NCBI RefSeq assembly: GCF_021560015.1
Contig: NZ_CP073588.1
Location: forward strand, 1,302,001 to 1,366,000
DNA: 64,000 nt
Reading direction: 5' to 3'
DNA from: Shewanella vesiculosa
GTDB taxonomy: Bacteria > Pseudomonadota > Gammaproteobacteria > Enterobacterales > Shewanellaceae
The first letter of the stretch is position 1; every line of letters starts with the position of its first letter. The translations under genes and the position numbers were made by a program. The notes beneath the pieces are model-generated. The model worked only from the letters and a program-made list of their open reading frames with translations, did not search any database and was not told the origin of the DNA. Shown in pieces: positions 11,418 to 20,309 of the stretch.

Positions 11418-12433
11418 ATGCCAAAACGATCGATTTACGTAGCCTATACAGGCGGTACCATCGGAATGCAAAAAAACAGCCAATGGTTTTGTGCCTGTGT
11501 CTGGGTTCTTAACCGATTGTGTACAGTCTATGCCGGAGTTTTATCATAACGAAATGCCTGAATTCGTGATTCATGAATACAGTCCACTGATTGACTCATC
11601 TAATATGGCGCCAACCGATTGGCAAATGATAGCAAACGATATTCAAGCAAACTATGAAAAGTACGACGGTTTCGTTATTTTGCATGGCACTGACACCATG
11701 GCTTATACCGCATCGGCTTTGTCATTTATGCTCCAAGGTTTGTCTAAACCTGTCATCGTCACCGGTTCCCAAATTCCATTGGCGCAATTGCGCTCAGACG
11801 GTCAAACTAACTTGCTCAATTCACTGTATATTGCCGCCAATTATCCTGTTGCTGAAGTGTGTTTATTTTTTAATAACAAGCTGTTTCGTGGTAATCGCTC
11901 CACGAAAGCGCATGCTGATGGCTTTGATGCATTTGCATCGCCTAACTTCCCCTATGTTGCTTGAAGCAGGTATTAAAATTAACCTCAAAGCAGGTAAAAT
12001 TAGTAAGCCAACAGGAGAGCCTTTAGATGTTGTGACCATTAGTCCGCAACCCGTTGGTGTGGTTACGCTTTACCCTGGTATCTCTACGGACATTTTTAAT
12101 AACATTTTACAACAACCGGTAAAAGCACTGATTTTATTAACCTTTGGAGTGGGCAATGCGCCACAAGATAAAAACTTGCTTGATACTCTCAAACAAGCCG
12201 ATGAACGCGGCATCATATTGGTCAATTTAACCCAGTGTTTTCAGGGCAAAGTCAATATGGGCGGTTATGCTACCGGTAATGCTTTAGCTCAAGCTGGGGT
12301 GATAAGCGGCGCAGACATGACCATTGAAGCTGCATTAGCAAAACTGCATTATTTGCTTTCAATCGGATTAACCTCAGCGCAAATCAAACAACGCATGCAG
12401 GAAAACCTTATTGGTGAGCTAACAGTCGATTAA
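11418..12433 (+). pseudogene. ansA: Type I (cytoplasmic) L-asparaginase, two +1 frameshifts
   Basis: The ATG at 11418 opens MPKRSIYVAYTGGTIGMQK with the active-site threonine. The frame breaks at an A7 run (11470-11476); with A6 it reads on into VPVSGF. It then holds the second catalytic motif HGTDTMAYTASALSFM and RGNRSTKAHADGFDAFASPN. A second break at CCCC (11949-11952) shifts into MLLEAGIKINLKAGK, which runs to 12433. Removing one base at each site gives 337 residues, matching E. coli AnsA, a homodimeric enzyme converting asparagine to aspartate plus ammonia. Both changes are single-base expansions of homopolymers and the remaining sequence is well conserved. The neighbour yeaC also sits beside ansA in E. 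coli. An artefact is as likely as real inactivation. Confidence 0.9.
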
Positions 12434-12471
12434 GTTGCCTTGTCTGCAGCCTAATAGCAAAATCAGAAAAA

Positions 12472-12501
12472 AAAAATGCGAGCTCTGTAGCTCGCATTTT
12501 T
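12472..12501. terminator. Bidirectional terminator between ansA and yeaC
   Basis: Perfect 13-bp stem AAAAATGCGAGCT / AGCTCGCATTTTT with loop CTGT, lying between the convergent ansA and yeaC genes, with A and T runs on both sides. Confidence 0.88.
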
Positions 12502-12530
12502 GTTGACTATAACTCGTTTATTGAATGAGT

Positions 12531-12812
12531 TTATAAATCAGCTTCTTTAAACTCGGCGATAGGATCGCCTTTAAACTGTTTTTTCAGCTCTGATTTAGAC
12601 AACTCATTAATATTCCCACCCGCACCAATAGTAAAATGTTCAGTTTGCTGAAGCTTACGTGCTTGATACAACATCACTACTTGCAAAGTCGATTCACGCT
12701 GAGGCTGAGTTAATACTGTACCATCGTCCCACTTACCTAACTCAGACGCAGACAATAGGCGCAGGTATACTTCTTCAGGCATTTCATCAATGACTTTATT
12801 GATATCGTTCAT
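12531..12812 (-). CDS. yeaC: YeaC family protein (DUF1315)
   Basis: A 93-residue cytoplasmic protein matching E. coli YeaC in the segments MPEEVYLRLLSASELGKW, LTQPQRESTLQVVMLYQAR and SKSELKKQFKG. The function of this family is unknown. It keeps the gammaproteobacterial neighbourhood next to ansA. Its start codon overlaps the stop of the preceding zinc-ribbon gene (ATGA, 12809-12812), so the two are translationally coupled and form an operon. Confidence 0.85.
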   Translation of the reverse strand: MNDINKVIDEMPEEVYLRLLSASELGKWDDGTVLTQPQRESTLQVVMLYQARKLQQTEHFTIGAGGNINELSKSELKKQFKGDPIAEFKEADL

Positions 12813-13126
12813 ACTGATTTCCGTTTATGTAACACTATTCTGACTCGGGTAATAAGATAGCCCGTAAAGCCAATAACAAAACTTGCAATCGCGAGATAAG
12901 AAGTTGTGCCCTGAGCAGGCTCTCCTCCCCAAAACCACACGACAACCCCTGCGATAAACAATGTCAGAAAAATAAAGCTTTGGGTCATTAAGCTATTAGA
13001 ACGCTCAATATGACTGATAATTTTTAAAGACTCAGTATTACCATCCAAGGCTGTTTTACAATGTTGACATTGTTTAGCCAGACTTGAAATACGCTTTTGA
13101 CATTTAGGGCATGCAACTAAGGCCAT
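12809..13126 (-). CDS. Zinc-ribbon membrane protein
   Basis: A 105-residue protein. The N-terminus carries two CxxC pairs (CPKC and CQHC, 13 residues between them) forming a zinc ribbon. Two hydrophobic segments follow (about residues 48-67 and 74-92) that should span the inner membrane, and the C-terminus is basic (RVRIVLHKRKS). It is the first gene of a two-gene unit with yeaC, sharing an ATGA overlap. No specific function is known. The arrangement resembles other zinc_ribbon_2-type membrane proteins of Shewanella. Confidence 0.7.
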   Translation of the reverse strand: MALVACPKCQKRISSLAKQCQHCKTALDGNTESLKIISHIERSNSLMTQSFIFLTLFIAGVVVWFWGGEPAQGTTSYLAIASFVIGFTGYLITRVRIVLHKRKSV

Positions 13127-13179
13127 AATTTACTCTACCTGCTGATCATCTAACATTAAATTTAGCGTTTATGTGGAAA

Positions 13180-14304
13180 TTATAGCTGCTCAACAACAGC
13201 TAACATCGCGACTAAAGACGCTTCACCTAAATATACGCAACGTTCTGGAGACCAGCCCACAAATGGGTCGGCTAAATTAGCATTGTCTTTAAATGGCATC
13301 TCTAACGTGTTTGATAAACAACTGAATGTATTCGCTACCCAGTTAGACCCTACGGTTAAATTAGCTTGCCCCGGTTCATCCTTGTCGTAACCAAACTCTG
13401 TTTGGAAATCAGCACTGGCAATCGTTAATGCACTCAGGAATTGTTGTTGTAATGCGGCCATTTTATCGTTGTAGTTTGGTACACCTTCACAGCCCGCTAA
13501 GAACACATAAGGCAGACCTTCATCGCCATGAACATCGTAAAACAAATCAACACCTGTTTGGTGCATTTTATTGACGACATAATACACCTCAGGACTTTTC
13601 TCTAAGCTCGGAGTCTGCCATTCGCGATTAAGATTGGTACCAACGGCATTCGTCCGTAAATGCCCACGAGCGCTACCATCTGGGTTCATATTAGGCACAA
13701 TGTAAAAATTGGCTTTGTCTAACAACGCTTTGGACGTTGGGCAATCACTATCAAGCAATTGATTTAACAAGCCTTCGACTAGCCATTCAGCCATGGTCTC
13801 GCCAGGATGTTGACGCGCAGTGATCCAGATATTTTTCTTATCAGGATTAGCATCACCAATTTTAAGCAAACTCATGTCACGACCATCGAGGGTTAACCCA
13901 AGGTGCTCAAGACTGACAGCTGGATGCAATTGTACTTCGCTGATTAAATCTAAATGACGCTCGTAGCTATAAGGAGCAAAATAGGCAATTTGAATCGCTT
14001 CACAATCTAGCTCTGCGTGAATGGTTAACTTGCCATCAACATATTGGGTTGGCAATCTGAACCAAGTTTGACGATCATAACTGGCAACCGCTTGGTAATC
14101 TTCCCAGCCTTTCGGGTATGAGGCATCACCTGCATTGATAATATTAAGGGTATATGTCTGGCCAACTTCACCTTCTAGACGAAAGTTAAACCACTGATAA
14201 AACTCACCGCCGAAGTCGGGACGAATGGCGAGTTGTATATCGTCGTGTTTATCAATATTAATGACGTTAATGTTGCCGCCGTCGAAGTTTGCTGTAATCC
14301 GCAT
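13180..14304 (-). CDS. M14-type cytosolic carboxypeptidase (CCP/AGBL-like)
   Basis: A 374-residue zinc carboxypeptidase. An N-terminal beta-sandwich of about 120 residues precedes the catalytic domain, as in cytosolic carboxypeptidases of the M14D group. Zinc ligands are the histidine and glutamate of RQHPGETMAEW and the histidine of FYDVHGDEG. Substrate-binding residues lie in NPDGSARGHLRTNAVGTNLN, and the catalytic glutamate is in TLEMPFKDN. There is no signal peptide, so it is cytoplasmic. Bacterial members remove C-terminal residues from peptides or proteins, with natural substrates unknown. AAAGGATAA precedes the start. It may share a transcript with the downstream zinc-ribbon and yeaC genes, 54 bases away. 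Confidence 0.88.
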   Translation of the reverse strand: MRITANFDGGNINVINIDKHDDIQLAIRPDFGGEFYQWFNFRLEGEVGQTYTLNIINAGDASYPKGWEDYQAVASYDRQTWFRLPTQYVDGKLTIHAELDCEAIQIAYFAPYSYERHLDLISEVQLHPAVSLEHLGLTLDGRDMSLLKIGDANPDKKNIWITARQHPGETMAEWLVEGLLNQLLDSDCPTSKALLDKANFYIVPNMNPDGSARGHLRTNAVGTNLNREWQTPSLEKSPEVYYVVNKMHQTGVDLFYDVHGDEGLPYVFLAGCEGVPNYNDKMAALQQQFLSALTIASADFQTEFGYDKDEPGQANLTVGSNWVANTFSCLSNTLEMPFKDNANLADPFVGWSPERCVYLGEASLVAMLAVVEQL

Positions 14305-14400
14305 TAGATTATCCTTTAATGTGCTTGCACTTATTTTGGGCTGAGTAATCGCCTTTTTTATGCGCCATAGCTTATCAAATGCGGCAATTGCTGTGAACCT

Positions 14401-15063
14401 TTAAAAGTTAAAGCTGTACCCTTGACCGCGAACCGTATTAATTAGCTCGCGTGGCAAATTGCGTTTAACTAATTTACGCCGTGTATTACTGATGTGCATA
14501 TCTAAATTACGATCAAATCGGCCCAACTCTTTGTGTAATACTCTGCGTTGTAATTCTTGTTTAGTGATCACCTCACCCTGGCGATCAAACAAATATTTAA
14601 ACAGGCGATACTCTGTTTGAGTCAGCACCAGGGACTTTTCAGCAAAACGAATCGTATAACTGGTGTCATCAAAGCTAATATCATGATTAAAATTATCATT
14701 CATTGGTGCTTGGAGGCGCCGATGAAGAACATTAAGACGCAATTGTAATTCACGTATATTGATTGGTTTTGCTAGATAATCATCGGCACCTAACTCAAGA
14801 GCGTTAATGCGCTCTAGTTCGCAGCGACTGTCTGCGAGCACAATAATAGCTGTTGAAGGTTTTCTGGTAACGAGTAACCAAAAGGAATCCATTTTGGGCA
14901 CTGAGTAGTCTAATAATATCGCTTCGAGCTGAGTGGTTTCCATATAAACCAATGCATCGAAGGCATTATTGACGCGATGAACACTATAACCCTGCTCACT
15001 TAGTTGTTGACCTAAGTCGCTTTTATCGGAGAGGCTATGTTCAATGAGTAGGATATTGTTCAT
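14401..15063 (-). CDS. Orphan OmpR/PhoB-family response regulator with altered acidic pocket
   Basis: A 220-residue two-domain regulator: an N-terminal receiver (about residues 1-115) and a C-terminal winged-helix DNA-binding domain with TQTEYRLFKYLFDRQGEVIT and the recognition region RNLDMHISNTRRKL. In the receiver the phospho-acceptor aspartate is present (LLDYSVPK), as are the serine (VLADSR) and the lysine (AKPI). The usual acidic pair after strand 1 is reduced to IEHS, so only one acidic residue is left and metal-dependent phosphorylation may be weakened. No histidine kinase gene is adjacent. It lies upstream of the carboxypeptidase on the same strand. A Fur-like sequence overlaps its upstream region. 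Confidence 0.85.
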   Translation of the reverse strand: MNNILLIEHSLSDKSDLGQQLSEQGYSVHRVNNAFDALVYMETTQLEAILLDYSVPKMDSFWLLVTRKPSTAIIVLADSRCELERINALELGADDYLAKPINIRELQLRLNVLHRRLQAPMNDNFNHDISFDDTSYTIRFAEKSLVLTQTEYRLFKYLFDRQGEVITKQELQRRVLHKELGRFDRNLDMHISNTRRKLVKRNLPRELINTVRGQGYSFNF

Positions 15064-15078
15064 GATAAATCACTTAAT

Positions 15079-15103
15079 GATAACGATTACTATTAAGATT
15101 ATC
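15079..15103. promoter_or_regulatory. Possible Fur-like site upstream of the response regulator
   Basis: The stretch GATAACGATTACTATTAAGA followed by TTATC contains repeated NAT(A/T)AT-like hexamers in the arrangement seen in Fur boxes, 16-40 bases upstream of the start codon. It matches the consensus only partly. Confidence 0.28.
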
Positions 15104-15160
15104 ATATTGATTTGTGTATAACTAGATGTAATCTTTGTTGCCGCCGTTTGATTAACAAAA

Positions 15161-15185
15161 AAAGGCCTGAAAATTCAGGCCTTGA
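15161..15185 (-). terminator. Rho-independent terminator after the DUF885 lipoprotein gene
   Basis: Read on the minus strand: stem AAGGCCTGAA / TTCAGGCCTT followed by a run of T, about 35 bases past the stop codon at 15218. Confidence 0.85.
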
Positions 15186-15217
15186 GATATTTTCCACACA
15201 AATCAGCAGAAGCTAAA

Positions 15218-17011
15218 CTATTTTTCTAGCATCAACTGCTTGATAAATTTAACCGGGGCACTGCCGTAACTTAAAAACTGTTCATGGAACTGTTTTAAAT
15301 CAAAATCATCGCCTTGATTGGCTTTTAGCTGTTCACGGAAATCATAGATCTCACGATAACCAGCATAATAACTGGTTAGCTGTACTTGACTTAATGTTGC
15401 TCGGCGCCATTTTCCTTCAGCTTCAGCACGTTGCTGGAAGGCTTCATTTTCAAGTAAATCAATCACCTGCTCTTCGCCCATACCGTTGACTTGAATACTG
15501 TAATCTAAAATAGTGTTACAAATAACGCGTAAGTTCCACTTGTAATACATCAACCACATCTCTGGCTCAAAATTACCATAGCCCTCTTCTAACATCATGC
15601 GTTCAGCATAGACAGCCCAACCTTCTATCATGGCACCGTTACCAAATAGACTTTTGACTAAACTAGGCGACTGATTTGAATACACCAATTGGGTGTAATG
15701 CCCTGGGATCGCTTCATGGATATTAAGCACTTGTAAGATCCAATGATTGTATTCACGTAAGTAACTTTCAGCAGACTCGGCACTCATATTATCAAGTGGC
15801 GTCACATTATAATAAGTGTTACCACCTTGATCATAAGGCCCTGGGGCACTGATAGATGCGCCAGCAAAACCACGCATATACTCAGGGGTTTCACGAACAA
15901 CCAATGGCTTATTAGGATCAAGTGTTACCAATTGCTTGTCATTCACAAATTGAATCAGCTCAGGAATTTGTTTGCGTACTTCAGCAACAAAATTTTCCCG
16001 TTTAACATGTTTGCTAGATAACACATCGATGAGCTGACGGATCGCTTGTCTTTCATCGGCAGGTTTTGGCGTATCAATATACTTTGACCAAAGAGTATCG
16101 GTTAGCTTGGCCATTTCTTGCTGAACTTGATTTTTATCTGCTACCGCTTTGTTGTACAACTGTTTTGCGGTCATACCAGACTGAATATCAAAGGCGAATT
16201 TTTCTTCATACAATGTTTCACCGATACGTAAATCTCGGGCGCCCTTTTCAGTCAATTTGCTTTCAAGTGCAGTTAACCACTCAATATGCTGTTTAATGGC
16301 TGCTGTTGCGGCATCAAAGCGCTGAGTGAATAAGGCCTTTTGATCTGTACTTAAGCCAGAATCGGCAACTTGTTGTACTAATGCATCAGACAATACCGAA
16401 AAAGCACCTTGGTTTTGCATAATCGCAAGTTGAGTGTGCTCAAGAGTTGGGTCGCTAATGTTATTTCGTGCCGCTTCGTAATAAGCAGGTACATTTTCAA
16501 GACGGGCAATCACTGAGGTGAGGCGTTCATCTAATGGTGCAAAGTCCTCATTAATAATTTGCGCAAATCCACCGGCAACATTGTAATTTGATGGGTCCCA
16601 CTGCCAACCTTTAAACCGAGTAATTTCCCACTGCATTGAATCAACTAAATTACTCAACAGTTTATAATCGATTAGCTCATTAGCTGACAAGGATTGCGGA
16701 TCAAACTCAGCCATAGCCATTTGCTGTTGCTTAACAAAAGCCAATGTTTTATCACGGCTAGCTTGATTTGGGATATCCAAATAGCCATCATTAACATGCT
16801 TACCACTATACAAGGCCCAAGTTGGTGACAATTGCCACAGCTCATCGATAAACCTTTGTGAATATTGGTTAAAATTTAATTTTTCTGCTGATGTACTAGC
16901 CTGCGCATTAACGCTATTTTGTGGATCACTTTGTTGCATTGAGTTATCACTACAGCCCGCTAATGCGGCTAAAGCGAAAGAAACCGCCAAAGGAAGTAGA
17001 CCTTTTTTCAT
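15218..17011 (-). CDS. DUF885 family lipoprotein, putative metallopeptidase
   Basis: A 597-residue protein with a lipoprotein signal peptide (lipobox LAGC, cysteine at residue 20), so it is probably anchored in the outer membrane facing the periplasm. It has the DUF885 signature motifs: HEAIPGHYTQLVYSN near residue 435, an HExxxGH-like metal site, then EGWAVYAERMMLEEG about 30 residues further on, which would supply a glutamate ligand. The family is helical, related in motif to zinc peptidases, and is abundant in Shewanella. Peptidase activity for this member is inferred from the motif only. It is a single gene with its own terminator. Confidence 0.85.
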   Translation of the reverse strand: MKKGLLPLAVSFALAALAGCSDNSMQQSDPQNSVNAQASTSAEKLNFNQYSQRFIDELWQLSPTWALYSGKHVNDGYLDIPNQASRDKTLAFVKQQQMAMAEFDPQSLSANELIDYKLLSNLVDSMQWEITRFKGWQWDPSNYNVAGGFAQIINEDFAPLDERLTSVIARLENVPAYYEAARNNISDPTLEHTQLAIMQNQGAFSVLSDALVQQVADSGLSTDQKALFTQRFDAATAAIKQHIEWLTALESKLTEKGARDLRIGETLYEEKFAFDIQSGMTAKQLYNKAVADKNQVQQEMAKLTDTLWSKYIDTPKPADERQAIRQLIDVLSSKHVKRENFVAEVRKQIPELIQFVNDKQLVTLDPNKPLVVRETPEYMRGFAGASISAPGPYDQGGNTYYNVTPLDNMSAESAESYLREYNHWILQVLNIHEAIPGHYTQLVYSNQSPSLVKSLFGNGAMIEGWAVYAERMMLEEGYGNFEPEMWLMYYKWNLRVICNTILDYSIQVNGMGEEQVIDLLENEAFQQRAEAEGKWRRATLSQVQLTSYYAGYREIYDFREQLKANQGDDFDLKQFHEQFLSYGSAPVKFIKQLMLEK

Positions 17012-17292
17012 TTGTTATCCCTTAAATTGTTATTATTGTTTGTGCAAAATGACTTATCTTATTATGTTACATTTAGCGCTTTTTGGGTGCTATTTTTATG
17101 AGTAATAACTTGCTTGATTAACGTGATCAAGTTGATGAAAATTATCTTGCTAGCATTATTAATAGTTAATCATGTTCGTGACTTTTTTGCAGCAAGCAGA
17201 CATCTTTTGTGACATAAAATCTTACGCTATCGATGCTATAACGGCCGACTACAAGGTATTTGGTTACATTTGTGCAGCCGTGCCCATCGCCA

Positions 17293-17590
17293 ATGGCAGA
17301 CCTTCAACATGACCACTATCCCTATTACCTAGATCTTAATGGCACAAAGGCCACTAATGCTGAAAGCTATGAGTATTCAGGTTGCACCTTATTAAGATGA
17401 GATTACCTATAATGCTCAACGATTGGTGATTGCAGATAGCCGTTAACAGCGACAATTACTCATCGATATTATCTGGACCAACAATAATGACGTTATCAAT
17501 GTCACATTCAGCGGACTTGGTGCACAAAGTAGCATACAAGCCCCAAAGCAATTCAAAGATTTTATTGGCGCTTATAGCTTAATGAGTTGA
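17293..17590 (+). pseudogene. Decayed coding remnant of about 100 codons
   Basis: An ATG at 17293 opens a 35-codon frame beginning MADLQHDHYPYYLDLN and ending at 17400. An overlapping frame (17396-17590) continues as DEITYNAQRLVIADSR, an in-frame TAA at 17444, then QRQLLIDIIWTNNNDVINV and onward to a stop after GAYSLMS. The two frames together look like one soluble, beta-rich protein interrupted by a frameshift and a stop codon. I do not recognise the family. Unlike sppA and ansA, this shows true decay (a stop plus a frameshift, with no start signals checked by homology). Confidence 0.35.
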
Positions 17591-17788
17591 ACGAGCTTAA
17601 TTGGTTGAACAAAAGCGTTGGAGGTTAGCCATATCAAGGCAATGTTACCAGGCCTCATGGCTGTTTTGATGGCAAACCTTACCCTAGACAGCAAAAGCAG
17701 TTTGCAGTGTTAACCATAGCCATTCGGTTTGTGCTGTCGCCAGACTCCCCTAGCTTTTTTTTATCGACACAAAAAGCATCGACACAAA

Positions 17789-17812
17789 AAAGCGGAATAA
17801 ACATTCCGCTTT
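17789..17812 (-). terminator. Rho-independent terminator after rhlE
   Basis: Stem AAAGCGGAAT / ATTCCGCTTT with a 4-base loop; on the minus strand it is followed by T residues. It lies 36 bases past the helicase stop codon. Confidence 0.82.
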
Positions 17813-17847
17813 AATCAGAGACGAATTAACCTTTGATTCAGTCTAGG

Positions 17848-19167
17848 TTAGATATTCCATGGATTCACTTTACCGCCTTTAGTGTTTGTCGCTGCTTTGG
17901 TGGTTTTGGTTTTTCTAAAATCAGCTGGAGCCGTTTTCGACTTACCTAAACTAAGCGTGGGTCTGTCAGTATCGGGGGTTGATTTATGTTGACGGCTCTT
18001 AGGCATAAAATTCAATACCGAAATTGGGATCGGTTTTTTTGGTTCAAAACCTTCGATGACTTTGCGTTCAATTAAATGCCCTAAACGACTTTCAATCATA
18101 CACAGATTTTTAAAGTCATCATTTGACACAAAAGAAATTGCCACACCAGCAGCTCCCGCGCGACCCGTTCGGCCAATACGATGAATGTAATCATCGGCAG
18201 GAAAAGGTAAATCGTAATTGATAACACGAGATAAATCATCAATATCTATACCGCGGGCCGCAATGCCGGTTGCCACTAAGTATTTAATATTACCTGATTT
18301 AAAATCGGCTAGAATTTGCTCACGCACTGGCTGACTTCTGCCACCGTGAATGCATTCAGCGCTAATGTCACGTTTTTCGAGCTGACTGACCAACTTGGCC
18401 GCACCTTGTTTGGTTTCGATAAATATCAGCGCTTGGTTCCACTCTTCTGTTTTAATTAAATGACTTAATAAAGCAGATTTTTTATCTTTATCTACCGTAG
18501 TTAACCACTGTTCGATTTTTGGTGCGGAATCGCGATCAGCAATCACTGAAATTTCTACTGGGCGCTTAATGGCCGTTTTCGCTAACGCACGAACTTGGTT
18601 TGATAAGGTGGCTGAGAACAATAAACTTTGGCGCTCAGAAGGTAACTTATCAATCACTTTATTAATGTCTTCAATAAAGCCCATGTCGAGCATTCTATCT
18701 GCTTCATCCAGAACCAAGACTTCAACTTCATCAAAGTGCACAGCACGTTGAGTATATAAGTCGAGTAAACGTCCTGGGGTTGCAACCAGAATATCGACAC
18801 CATCGATTAATGCTTGTTTTTGCGGTTTTTCATCAACACCACCGTAAATCGCAAATGATGTTAACGGTAAGAACTTAGCATAATGCACAATATTGGCTTG
18901 TATTTGCACTGCCAGTTCACGTGTTGGGGTTAAAATTAATGCCCTAATACGCTTTTTACGCTGCATTTCACTGTCGGCTAAGCGCTCTAATATTGGTAAC
19001 ACAAAACTGGCGGTTTTACCGGTACCGGTTTGCGCGGCCGCAAGCAGGTTTTTACCCCGTAAAATAACCGGAATAGTTTGTTGTTGGATTGGTGTTGGTT
19101 GACTGTATCCCACTTCATGTAGGGCATTGACAATCGTGTCGCGTAATCCAAGTGTCGAAAAAGGCAT
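17848..19167 (-). CDS. rhlE: DEAD-box ATP-dependent RNA helicase, RhlE-like
   Basis: A 439-residue DEAD-box helicase. Motifs in order are the Q motif GYSQPTPIQ, motif I AQTGTGKT, Ia PTRELA, motif II DEAD (VLDEADRMLDMGF), motif III SAT, IV LIFIETK, and VI HRIGRTGRAG. The tail after about residue 380 is basic and low in complexity (KTKTTKAATNTKGGK), as is usual for RhlE, where it aids RNA binding. Such enzymes remodel RNA during ribosome assembly and mRNA decay, often in the cold. The start MPFSTLGLRD matches the family. It is a single gene; several DEAD-box paralogues normally occur in Shewanella, so the exact name is the nearest fit. Confidence 0.85.
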   Translation of the reverse strand: MPFSTLGLRDTIVNALHEVGYSQPTPIQQQTIPVILRGKNLLAAAQTGTGKTASFVLPILERLADSEMQRKKRIRALILTPTRELAVQIQANIVHYAKFLPLTSFAIYGGVDEKPQKQALIDGVDILVATPGRLLDLYTQRAVHFDEVEVLVLDEADRMLDMGFIEDINKVIDKLPSERQSLLFSATLSNQVRALAKTAIKRPVEISVIADRDSAPKIEQWLTTVDKDKKSALLSHLIKTEEWNQALIFIETKQGAAKLVSQLEKRDISAECIHGGRSQPVREQILADFKSGNIKYLVATGIAARGIDIDDLSRVINYDLPFPADDYIHRIGRTGRAGAAGVAISFVSNDDFKNLCMIESRLGHLIERKVIEGFEPKKPIPISVLNFMPKSRQHKSTPDTDRPTLSLGKSKTAPADFRKTKTTKAATNTKGGKVNPWNI

Positions 19168-19330
19168 GAAAGTGGGTCTCAGTAGTAGAATAAGAATAAA
19201 GCATTATAGAGGCTGCGCATAACAAGCGCTAACACCAAGTAACGATAAGGCATGCGATAAAATAGCATGGTAGACAAGGGAGAGAACTAGCATCACCCAA
19301 ATGTCGTGGTTTTATTTAAAAATACAAATG

Positions 19331-19358
19331 AAAAAAGACGTCCGAAGACGTCTTTTTT
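19331..19358. terminator. Bidirectional terminator downstream of tRNA-Ser
   Basis: Perfect 12-bp stem AAAAAAGACGTC / GACGTCTTTTTT with loop CGAA, 8 bases past the encoded CCA end of the tRNA-Ser gene on the minus strand. Confidence 0.88.
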
Positions 19359-19365
19359 CATAATA

Positions 19366-19455
19366 TGGCGGTGAGCGAGAGATTCGAACTCTCGTTAGGG
19401 ATAAACCTAAACACACTTTCCAGGCGTGCGCCTTCAGCCACTCAGCCAGCTCACC
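19366..19455 (-). tRNA. tRNA-Ser (anticodon GGA)
   Basis: A 90-nt class II tRNA on the minus strand. The acceptor stem is GGTGAGC / GCTCACC with discriminator G and encoded CCA. The anticodon loop is CTGGAAA (anticodon GGA, reading UCC/UCU). A long variable arm follows, and the T loop is GTTCGAATC. The D-arm segment TGGCTGAGTGGCTGAAGG is typical of serine tRNAs. A strong terminator follows. Confidence 0.95.
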
Positions 19456-19685
19456 AATTTTTTGACTGAATTTTTATCAATAACAGCAAAGTCATATGAT
19501 AAAAAGCCAATCTTTAATATCTGATTACATTGAGGCTATATATTAGTTCTCACATACAAAACTGCATCAAGCTTAGTCGCAGTATTGCTAATCGAGGCGT
19601 ACTTTACGCAAATGCCGATAGCGGGTCAAGCTAAAAAACCCGACTATCAAGCGTTTGCACAAATGCTCAGCAACTTATCAGTGAA

Positions 19686-20309
19686 CTAACCGATTAATGT
19701 GGGGAAAAGGCCTTTAGCTCCTGCGGCAATGACTTCAATGCCTAATGACAACATTAATAGTCCCATTAAACGGGTAATAACGTTAATGCCGGTTTTTCCG
19801 AGTAACTTAAACAATACTGGCGCCATACGGAATAAAGCCCAGCTGACAAGGCCTATGGTCACAATAGTTAAGAACATGCCAACGAAGTTAATCATCTTAT
19901 TATGCTCTGCGGCAAACACAATCACCGAGCTAATGGCGCCAGGACCTGCCATCAAAGGTAACGCTAATGGCACCACAGCAACAGATTCCATCCCAGAAGA
20001 CTCACGATCTTCTTCTTGGTTACGTTTTACTTCACTGATCTTACCTTGCAGCATCGACATCGCAATAATACATATCAAGCTACCACCAGCAATACGAAAT
20101 GCAGACAATGAAATACTGAACATACTCAGAATATGCTGACCGGCTATCATAGTGACTAATAAAATCACCACAACAGCAAAGTTAGCCACTCGGTTGGTAT
20201 GGCGGCGCTCAACTTCAGTTTGATGGCTGGTTAAGCTCACAAATACAGGCAATAACCCTACTGGGTTAATGATGGCTAACAGTCCTAAAAAGAACTTGAT
20301 ATAAAGCAT
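19686..20309 (-). CDS. ychE: MarC family integral membrane protein YchE
   Basis: About 207 residues with six predicted membrane helices, starting with KFFLGLLAIINPVGLLPVF, the MarC/NAAT signature. It is closer to E. coli YchE than to YhgN or MarC: FRIAGGSLICIIAMSMLQGK, VVPLALPLMAGPGAISSVIV and GINVITRLMGLLMLSLGIE line up with YchE. These are inner-membrane proteins of unsettled transport function. The open frame extends 30 codons upstream to 20399, but that part is not membrane-like. I chose the Met at 20309; a GTG three codons upstream (with AGAGGG before it) is also possible. Confidence 0.85.
   Translation of the reverse strand: MLYIKFFLGLLAIINPVGLLPVFVSLTSHQTEVERRHTNRVANFAVVVILLVTMIAGQHILSMFSISLSAFRIAGGSLICIIAMSMLQGKISEVKRNQEEDRESSGMESVAVVPLALPLMAGPGAISSVIVFAAEHNKMINFVGMFLTIVTIGLVSWALFRMAPVLFKLLGKTGINVITRLMGLLMLSLGIEVIAAGAKGLFPTLIG

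Larger units (their letters stand above)
17012..17847. other. 836-bp gap with a decayed gene
   Basis: The part nearest 17012 should hold the promoter of the DUF885 gene. The middle (17293-17590) contains a broken coding sequence described separately. The remainder up to the rhlE terminator at 17789 shows no gene or RNA that I recognise. Confidence 0.5.

Noticed and set aside
19534-19689. About 51 open codons on the plus strand ending IEAYFTQMPIAGQAKKPDYQ... before the ychE end
   Set aside because: Protein-like in places, but there is no start codon and no family recognised; too short to call a remnant with confidence.
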